DNA of 10,504 nt, taken from positions 1 through 10,504 of the forward strand of contig JAFVEW010000025.1 in NCBI GenBank assembly GCA_017475805.1, in the 5' to 3' direction. The stretch's first letter is position 1. Each line of letters starts with the position of its first letter. The DNA comes from Synergistaceae bacterium. Lineage in GTDB: Bacteria > Synergistota > Synergistia > Synergistales > Aminobacteriaceae. Below the pieces are notes generated by a model that saw only the letters and a list, made by a program, of their open reading frames with translations, was not told where the DNA came from and did no database searches. A program made the position numbers and the translations under genes. Of the stretch, positions 5,372-10,504 are shown one piece after another.

Positions 5372-6443
5372 AATAAAAATTTCAGAAGTTTTTAACGGTT
5401 ACGAAGACAACGACGAAAACGGGGTCGTTGCTTACGGCGGAAAACTAAACGTTCGTCCTGCTTACCAGCGCGAATTTATTTATAAAGACAAGCAGCGTGC
5501 CGATGTGATTCGTAGCGTCCGCAGCGGCTTCCCGTTAAATTCCATATACTGGGCAAAATCTGAGGACGGCTACGAAATGATGGACGGCCAGCAGAGAACG
5601 ATTTCAATTTGCCAGTTTTTAAGCGGCGATTTCAGCGTCGATTATATGATTTTTGATAATTTCACAAAGGAAGAAAAAGAGCAGTTTCTCAACTATAAAA
5701 TTAATGTTTATATCTGCGATGGGACAGACCGCGAAAAATTAGACTGGTTCAGAATAATTAATATTGCGGGCGAAAAACTCACGGCACAGGAAATGCGAAA
5801 CGCAATTTATACAGGAACGTGGCTTGCTGATGCTAAGAAATTTTTTAGTAAACGTAGCTGTCGTGCCGATACTATTGCTCATAACTACATGAACGGCTCG
5901 CCTATTCGTCAAGATTATCTTGAAACCGTAATCTCATGGATAGCCGAACGCGACGGAGTTAAGGACATCGAAGAATATATGGCGCGTCATCAGCACGACT
6001 CGAACGCAAACGAACTTTGGCAATATTTTCAAGACGTTATTAAATGGACAAAAGAAAATTTCACGAATTATCGCAAAGAAATGAAAGGCTTATCGTGGGG
6101 AATTTTTTATGATCATCATAAAGACGAAAAATTTAATCCTTCAGAACTCGAAGAAAAAATAAAAAAATTAATGGCCGATGATGACGTAACAAAAAAATCC
6201 GGGATTTATGAATATTTGTTAGACGGCCAAGAGAAACATTTATCGATTAGAACTTTCACAGACACTCAAAAAAGAACTCAATATGAAAAACAAAAAGGCA
6301 TCTGTCCGAAATGCGGAAAACATTATAGTTTTAGCGACATGGAAGGCGATCACATCACCCCTTGGAGTAAAGGCGGAAAAACTCTTCCCGAAAATCTTCA
6401 GATGCTTTGTAAAAATTGCAATAGAAAAAAATCCGGCAGTTAA
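5352..6443 (+). CDS. DUF262 (GmrS/ParB-like) protein with C-terminal HNH nuclease
   Basis: A 363-residue protein with two parts. The N-terminal DUF262 domain has the entry motif VRPAYQREF (34-42) and the signature DGQQRT (78-83), then INVYICDGTDREKLDWFRIIN and LTAQEMRNA, all typical of the GmrSD/SspE/ParB-like nuclease-NTPase superfamily. The C-terminal HNH domain has CPKC (318-321), GDHITPWSKGG with D333-H334, ENLQ and CKNCN (353-357), so zinc ligands and the catalytic His are present. I prefer ATG 5352 to TTG 5346 because AGGA at 5338-5341 is then correctly spaced. It overlaps the antitoxin gene by 20 bases. The context behind an adenine methyltransferase suggests the nuclease half of a restriction or phage-defence system. 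A methylation-dependent (type IV-like) role is less likely given the linked methyltransferase. Confidence 0.88.
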   Translation: MKIELHEIKISEVFNGYEDNDENGVVAYGGKLNVRPAYQREFIYKDKQRADVIRSVRSGFPLNSIYWAKSEDGYEMMDGQQRTISICQFLSGDFSVDYMIFDNFTKEEKEQFLNYKINVYICDGTDREKLDWFRIINIAGEKLTAQEMRNAIYTGTWLADAKKFFSKRSCRADTIAHNYMNGSPIRQDYLETVISWIAERDGVKDIEEYMARHQHDSNANELWQYFQDVIKWTKENFTNYRKEMKGLSWGIFYDHHKDEKFNPSELEEKIKKLMADDDVTKKSGIYEYLLDGQEKHLSIRTFTDTQKRTQYEKQKGICPKCGKHYSFSDMEGDHITPWSKGGKTLPENLQMLCKNCNRKKSGS

Positions 6444-7783
6444 ATTAACCGCCTCCATAAATAAAAATATGCTATCAACATCACGACGCTTGTTACGCCC
6501 CATGAAACAGGGTAAACGTCCATTAAAATCGCAAAATCTTTGAAATATGCAAAGACTGTATAAACCCAAATTATTCTCAAAACGCAGCAGCCTAATAAAA
6601 TTATAACCGTTGGAAGCGTCGAATGTCCCATGCCGCGCAAAACTCCGCTTGGAATTTCATAAATATTACACATCCATAAAAATGCTACCGCGTGAATCAT
6701 TCTGACTTCAGCAAATCTCAAAACTTCAGGATTTATCGTGTAAAGGCCTAAAATCTGAGTTTTCCATATTGCACATACAGCACAAGCCGCGCCCGTAGTC
6801 GCTAAGCCTGCGAGCATAGTCAAGTTAAAAACTTTTTTACAGCGTTCGTAATTTCCTGCGCTGAAATTTTGCGACGTGAATGTTACGGCCGCCTGAGTGA
6901 AAGCTCCTACAAAATAATATGTAAGAAAATCAAAGTTTAATGCCGCCGCGCTGCCTGCCGAAGCGTAAGACCCGAGAGAATTAATCCCGGTCTGAATAGT
7001 TATGTTTGAAATCGAAAATAACATTCCTTGAAGTCCTGCAGGCAACCCTATTTTCAAAATTTGAATAGTGTCAGCCTTATCGATACTTAATTTTTTGAAA
7101 TTTAGATTAAACGGCGGCTCTTCACGAATTAAAAAATAAATTATCATTGACGCGCTTACAATATTTGAGATTACGGTCGCCAATGCTACGCCGACAACGC
7201 TTAGCTTAAAGCCGATAACAAAAATTAAATTTAATATAAGGTTGACGACTCCGCCGAAAGCAAGACTCCATAGCGGCCTATTGCTGTCGCCTTTACTTCT
7301 CAAAATTGCCGCACCGAAGTTATAAAGCATTATAAAGGGCGCGCCTAAAAAATAAATTCTGAAATAAACTACTGCAAGTTCGATAATATCAGCGGGAGTG
7401 TTCATTAAAGTTAATAGAGGCCGGGCAACACTTAAGCCCCATATTACTAAAAGGACTCCGCAGATTAATGAAAGCGAGATCGAAGTGTGAACAGCGTCGT
7501 TAATTTTTGAAGTTTCATTTTTTCCGATATATTTTGCTACGATGACATTCGCGCCGATCGAAAGACCGACGAAAAGATTTATCATTAAATTTATTGCCTG
7601 CCCGTTGCTTCCTACGGCGGCCATAGCTTGCGGACTATCGAAACGTCCGACAACGGCGACGTCAGCAGAGTTAAATAATTGCTGCAAAACCATGCTGAAG
7701 GCTAAAGGCATCGCAAAAATTAAAATTTTGTCTAATAATGAGCCGTGAAGCATATCAATTTGATGGGATTTATTTATGTTCAT
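6440..7783 (-). CDS. MATE family multidrug/Na+ (H+) antiporter
   Basis: An inner-membrane efflux protein of 447 residues, the usual MATE length, with twelve predicted membrane helices in two pseudo-symmetric halves. The halves begin with matching segments, IFAMPLAFSMVLQQLFNSADV (from residue 22) and IGLPAGLQGMLFSISN (from 245). The motif VVGRFDSPQAMAAVG (44-58) and the AAILRSKGDSNRP loop (158-170) are characteristic. Substrate and coupling ion cannot be read from the sequence. The ATG at 7783 is the only usual start in frame, because TGA stops the frame three codons upstream; a GAGAGGA lies 17 bases before it, which is long. The stop TAA is read from the same TTAA that holds the stop of the convergent DUF262-HNH gene, with no terminator between them. 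Confidence 0.93.
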   Translation of the reverse strand: MNINKSHQIDMLHGSLLDKILIFAMPLAFSMVLQQLFNSADVAVVGRFDSPQAMAAVGSNGQAINLMINLFVGLSIGANVIVAKYIGKNETSKINDAVHTSISLSLICGVLLVIWGLSVARPLLTLMNTPADIIELAVVYFRIYFLGAPFIMLYNFGAAILRSKGDSNRPLWSLAFGGVVNLILNLIFVIGFKLSVVGVALATVISNIVSASMIIYFLIREEPPFNLNFKKLSIDKADTIQILKIGLPAGLQGMLFSISNITIQTGINSLGSYASAGSAAALNFDFLTYYFVGAFTQAAVTFTSQNFSAGNYERCKKVFNLTMLAGLATTGAACAVCAIWKTQILGLYTINPEVLRFAEVRMIHAVAFLWMCNIYEIPSGVLRGMGHSTLPTVIILLGCCVLRIIWVYTVFAYFKDFAILMDVYPVSWGVTSVVMLIAYFYLWRRLI

Positions 7784-7922
7784 GATTAATCAGCTAAATT
7801 CCTCTCTTTGAAAAAAAGTTTTTCGTATTATAATCTCCTTATTCATAAAATATTCGGCTAATAAAAATTAAAATTAAAATGTTAAATTATTAAGAAAAAT
7901 TTTTTATAGGGAGTTTTTTGCT
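7784..7922. promoter_or_regulatory. Divergent intergenic region between the MATE gene and the HAD phosphatase gene
   Basis: This 139-base AT-rich spacer must hold promoters for both divergent genes. On the minus strand a TATAAT (forward ATTATA, 7827-7832) could serve the MATE gene, but no good -35 accompanies it. On the plus strand AGGGAG at 7908-7913 is the ribosome binding site that selects the TTG start at 7923. I see no palindromic operator and no catabolite-response element. Confidence 0.4.
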
Positions 7923-8753
7923 TTGAAATTAATTTTTTTGGATATTGACGGAACGCTAACCGCGCCGGGAGAAAATACTCCTCCCGAAAGTGCAGTAGAA
8001 GCTATAGAAGGCGCAAGAGCAAGGGGGCATAAAGTTTTCCTATGTACCGGGCGAAACCCCGATATGTTAAAGCCATTATTAAAATATCAATTTGACGGTT
8101 TCATATCCTGCGGCGGCGGTTATGTAGCTGTAGGAGAAAAATACGATAAAATTCTTTACGACCACCCTATGTCAGACGAACAACGCGAAATGATTTTACA
8201 GATTTTGCATGATAACGGAGTTTTTTGCACAATCGAAGCTGTTACAGGTTCATGGGGAGACGAAAATTTAGGAGACTTTATAAAATCTCAAGGCGAAGGC
8301 AACAGTGAAATAGAACGATGGCGAAAAGCTCTCTCCTCAAACTTAGGCATCAGACCAATGAGCGAATATGACGGCTCACCGATTTATAAAGTCGTAATTA
8401 TGTGCCTCGATATGTCGCAACTAAGTGAAGCAATAAAACAATTAAGCCACGAATTTAATTTTATCCTTCAAGAAGTCAAAGCTCCAGCAAAATGTATCAA
8501 CGGTGAAATAATGAGCAAAGAATTTAACAAAGGCTCAGGCGTTAGATTAATCTGCGAACACTTCAAACACCCTCTCGAAGAAACTATCGGCTTCGGCGAC
8601 AGCATGAATGATTTAGAGATGATGCAGACGGTAGGCTATAGCGTCTGTATGGCAAACGGCTCAGAGAAACTGAAAGAGCTTGCTGATATGGTAGCTCCCT
8701 CAGTAAGCGAAGACGGACTCAAGAGAGCGTTTGCAAGATTAAAATTGTTTTAA
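7923..8753 (+). CDS. Cof-type HAD-IIB family phosphatase
   Basis: A cytoplasmic magnesium-dependent phosphatase of the haloacid dehalogenase superfamily, 276 residues, a normal Cof length. Motif I is FLDIDGT with nucleophile D7 and acid D9, motif II is the Thr of CTGRN (T42), motif III is K203 and motif IV is GDSMND (225-230). The insert between motifs II and III is the C2B cap that sets substrate choice. Members usually act on sugar phosphates, flavin or pyridoxal phosphate. The start is TTG at 7923, supported by AGGGAG 9 bases upstream; no ATG fits the DxDGT motif position. The gene lies 26 bases before a PTS permease in the same direction, so they are probably co-transcribed and it may dephosphorylate or limit a sugar phosphate made by that uptake system. 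That link is inference. Confidence 0.9.
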   Translation: MKLIFLDIDGTLTAPGENTPPESAVEAIEGARARGHKVFLCTGRNPDMLKPLLKYQFDGFISCGGGYVAVGEKYDKILYDHPMSDEQREMILQILHDNGVFCTIEAVTGSWGDENLGDFIKSQGEGNSEIERWRKALSSNLGIRPMSEYDGSPIYKVVIMCLDMSQLSEAIKQLSHEFNFILQEVKAPAKCINGEIMSKEFNKGSGVRLICEHFKHPLEETIGFGDSMNDLEMMQTVGYSVCMANGSEKLKELADMVAPSVSEDGLKRAFARLKLF

Positions 8754-8779
8754 TTAATTTTTTCAGGAGGTTTTATTTA

Positions 8780-10504
8780 ATGGCATTGGATTACAGAAAA
8801 TGCGCAGAAGAAATCGTCGCTAACATCGGCGGCCGCGATAACATCGTTCAGGCTGCTCACTGCGCAACGCGTCTCAGGCTCGTCATCAAGGACAACGGCA
8901 AAGTCAACAAGTCAGCACTTGAAAACGTTGACGGCGTCAAAGGCATGTTCGAGAACAACGGACAGCTTCAATTAATCATCGGCACAGGCACAGTCAACAA
9001 AGTTTACGCTGAATTTTTGAGCGTTACGGGAATGACTGAAGCCACGAAAGACGACGTCAAAGCCGCTGCTGCTGCTGGTCAGCCTGTCTGGAAGAGAATT
9101 TTGAAAGCTATCGGCGACGTTTTCGTTCCTATTCTGCCTGCTATCGTTGCTTCCGGCTTAATGATGGGCTTTGTCGAAGCTATGGGTAAAGTTTATCCTG
9201 AATTTGCTCAGACTTCATGGTATGACTTTTTAGACATGGTAGCGAACACGGCATTTGCTTATTTGCCTGTTATCGTTGCAATTTCAGCGGCTCGCGTTTT
9301 CGGCGGAAATACTTTCTTGGGAGCAGTCATCGGCTTGGCCATGATCCACTCGAACTTGTTAAACGCTTGGGCAGTCGGAACAACACAGCCGGGCGAATGG
9401 CATTTTGTATTCCTTAACTTTGTTGTCCGCGTTATGAAGGTCGGCTATCAAGGACACGTTATCCCTGTAATTATTGCCGTTTGGCTGATGTGCACGATTG
9501 AGAAATGGCTTCATAAACACACGCCGGAAATGATTGACTTGTTTGTCGTTCCGTTTACGACAGTTTTATTAACAACTTTCTTGACGTTCACGATTATTGG
9601 ACCGATTTTCTCACAGCTTGAAACATGGGTCTTAGCAGGCGCACAAATTCTCGTTAAGAATCCTATCGGCTCGGCAATCATGGGAGCTATCTATCCTTGG
9701 ACGGTCGTTATGGGACTTCATCATATGTATAACGTCATTGAAGCCGGTATGCTTTCATCGGGCGGTCTTAACACATGGATGCCTATAGCTTCAGCTGCTA
9801 ACTTCGCACAGTTCGGAGCTTGCTTGGCCGTCGGTTTCAAAGCGAGACAGCAGAGAACGAAAGTTGTAGCTATTCCTTCGTCTTTATCAGCGGCATTAGG
9901 AATTACAGAGCCTGCGATTTTTGGTATTAACTTAAGATTCTTAAAGCCGATTTTAGCCGGTATGATCGGCGGTACAGTCGGAGCTTTCTACGGAGCATTC
10001 TCAGGAATTGGCGCGGCGGCTTACGGAGTTACGGGTATTCCGGGTTATTTGACAATTCAGCAGCCTGTTGAATATTCGATTTTATTAGCAATATCCGGCG
10101 GTCTTGCGTTTATTCTTTCATGGATTATGTGGAAAGAAGAAGAGCCAGCCGAAGCAGCTCCAGCCGAAGTCAAAGCTGAAGAACCTGCAAAGGCTATTGA
10201 GTTTGCAACAGTAATAAGCTCATCAGCAGGAGAAATCGCTCAGTGCACAGCCGGAAAAATCATTCCTTACACTGAAATTCCCGACCCGACATTTGCAGCA
10301 GGAACTTTAGGACAGGGCGTCGGAATTATTCCTGAAGATGAATTTGTTTACGCTCCTATCGACGGCGAAATTTCTTCAGTTGCCGAGAGCAAGCACGCAA
10401 TCGGTATCAGCGGCGAGAATGACATGGAAGTTTTAATTCACGTCGGCGTTGATACTGTTGAAATGAAAGGCGACGGCTTTGAAGACTTCGTCAAAGAGGG
10501 CGAC
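8780..10504 (+). CDS. PTS sugar permease, IIB-IIC-IIA, sucrose/glucoside class (3' end outside window)
   Basis: A phosphotransferase-system transporter that imports and phosphorylates a sugar; 575 codons are visible and the frame is open to the window edge. The order is IIB (1-90) with phosphocysteine C28 in HCATRLRL, then IIC with about ten membrane helices, the NLLNAW segment following H190, and GITEP at 374-378, then a Pro/Ala/Glu-rich linker (about 452-475) and IIA. IIA contains H539 (HAIGI) and H554 (IHVGVDTVEMKG), equivalent to H75 and H90 of E. coli IIA-Glc, with the same 15-residue spacing, so phosphotransfer residues are complete. The IIB tail (GTGTVNKVY) and NLLNAW favour the sucrose (ScrA/SacP) branch over trehalose or beta-glucoside; this is a family-resemblance call. 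ATG 8780 follows AGGAGG at 8765-8770. Codon choice is richer in C-ending codons than in its neighbours, as in a strongly expressed gene. About 20 to 60 residues are missing at the end. Confidence 0.92.
   Translation, partial: MALDYRKCAEEIVANIGGRDNIVQAAHCATRLRLVIKDNGKVNKSALENVDGVKGMFENNGQLQLIIGTGTVNKVYAEFLSVTGMTEATKDDVKAAAAAGQPVWKRILKAIGDVFVPILPAIVASGLMMGFVEAMGKVYPEFAQTSWYDFLDMVANTAFAYLPVIVAISAARVFGGNTFLGAVIGLAMIHSNLLNAWAVGTTQPGEWHFVFLNFVVRVMKVGYQGHVIPVIIAVWLMCTIEKWLHKHTPEMIDLFVVPFTTVLLTTFLTFTIIGPIFSQLETWVLAGAQILVKNPIGSAIMGAIYPWTVVMGLHHMYNVIEAGMLSSGGLNTWMPIASAANFAQFGACLAVGFKARQQRTKVVAIPSSLSAALGITEPAIFGINLRFLKPILAGMIGGTVGAFYGAFSGIGAAAYGVTGIPGYLTIQQPVEYSILLAISGGLAFILSWIMWKEEEPAEAAPAEVKAEEPAKAIEFATVISSSAGEIAQCTAGKIIPYTEIPDPTFAAGTLGQGVGIIPEDEFVYAPIDGEISSVAESKHAIGISGENDMEVLIHVGVDTVEMKGDGFEDFVKEGD

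Noticed and set aside
3820..6443. Flanking direct repeats (attachment sites) around the island
   Set aside because: I compared the sequence near 3640-3745 with that near 6400-6500 and saw no shared repeat, and there is no tRNA or integrase in the window.
6283..6569. Open frames overlapping the end of the DUF262-HNH gene on both strands
   Set aside because: The HNH zinc and catalytic motifs are in the annotated frame; the other frames show no conserved features.

Overview
The window is moderately AT-rich bacterial chromosome carrying housekeeping genes, a short decayed stretch, a compact restriction-modification-like island with an embedded toxin-antitoxin pair, and the start of a sugar-uptake operon. 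Strong AAGGAGG-type ribosome binding sites precede several genes. The lysyl-tRNA synthetase and RarA sequences look like those of an anaerobic, gut-type bacterium. Synergistota is my best guess and Firmicutes the main alternative; this rests on recalled sequence style, not on a search, so confidence is low.

Layout: (1) 81-1580 (+) lysS, ending at a strong hairpin shared with the convergent rarA (1635-2951, -). (2) 2952-3819 has no intact gene. It holds three recognisable remnants: a frameshifted DUF1902/HicB-like small gene just upstream of rarA (-), the last 60 codons of a methionine ABC permease metI (-), and the last ~38 codons of an N-acetylglucosamine-6-phosphate deacetylase nagA (+). 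A 12-bp tandem duplication and a long hairpin follow. (3) 3820-6443 (+) is a tight four-gene unit: an EcoRI-family adenine methyltransferase, a RelE/ParE-family toxin (GTG start overlapping the methyltransferase stop), a small acidic putative antitoxin, and a DUF262 (GmrS/ParB-like) protein with a C-terminal HNH nuclease. (4) 6440-7783 (-) is a MATE efflux protein whose stop codon shares the TTAA tetranucleotide with the stop of the DUF262-HNH gene. (5) 7923-8753 (+) is a Cof-type HAD phosphatase with a TTG start, followed after 26 bp by a PTS permease of IIB-IIC-IIA architecture (sucrose/glucoside class) that runs off the window at 10504.

How the genes work together: the methyltransferase probably protects host DNA from the DUF262-HNH protein, an uncommon DUF262-plus-HNH arrangement paired with an EcoRI-type modification enzyme. 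The toxin-antitoxin genes between them are translationally interlocked with both partners, which would penalise loss of the island. The remnants next to it mark this stretch as a site of repeated insertion and deletion. No GAATTC was found by eye in the window although GAATT is common, which would fit an EcoRI-like specificity but needs a genome-wide count. The HAD phosphatase and PTS permease probably form one transcription unit for uptake of a phosphorylated sugar.
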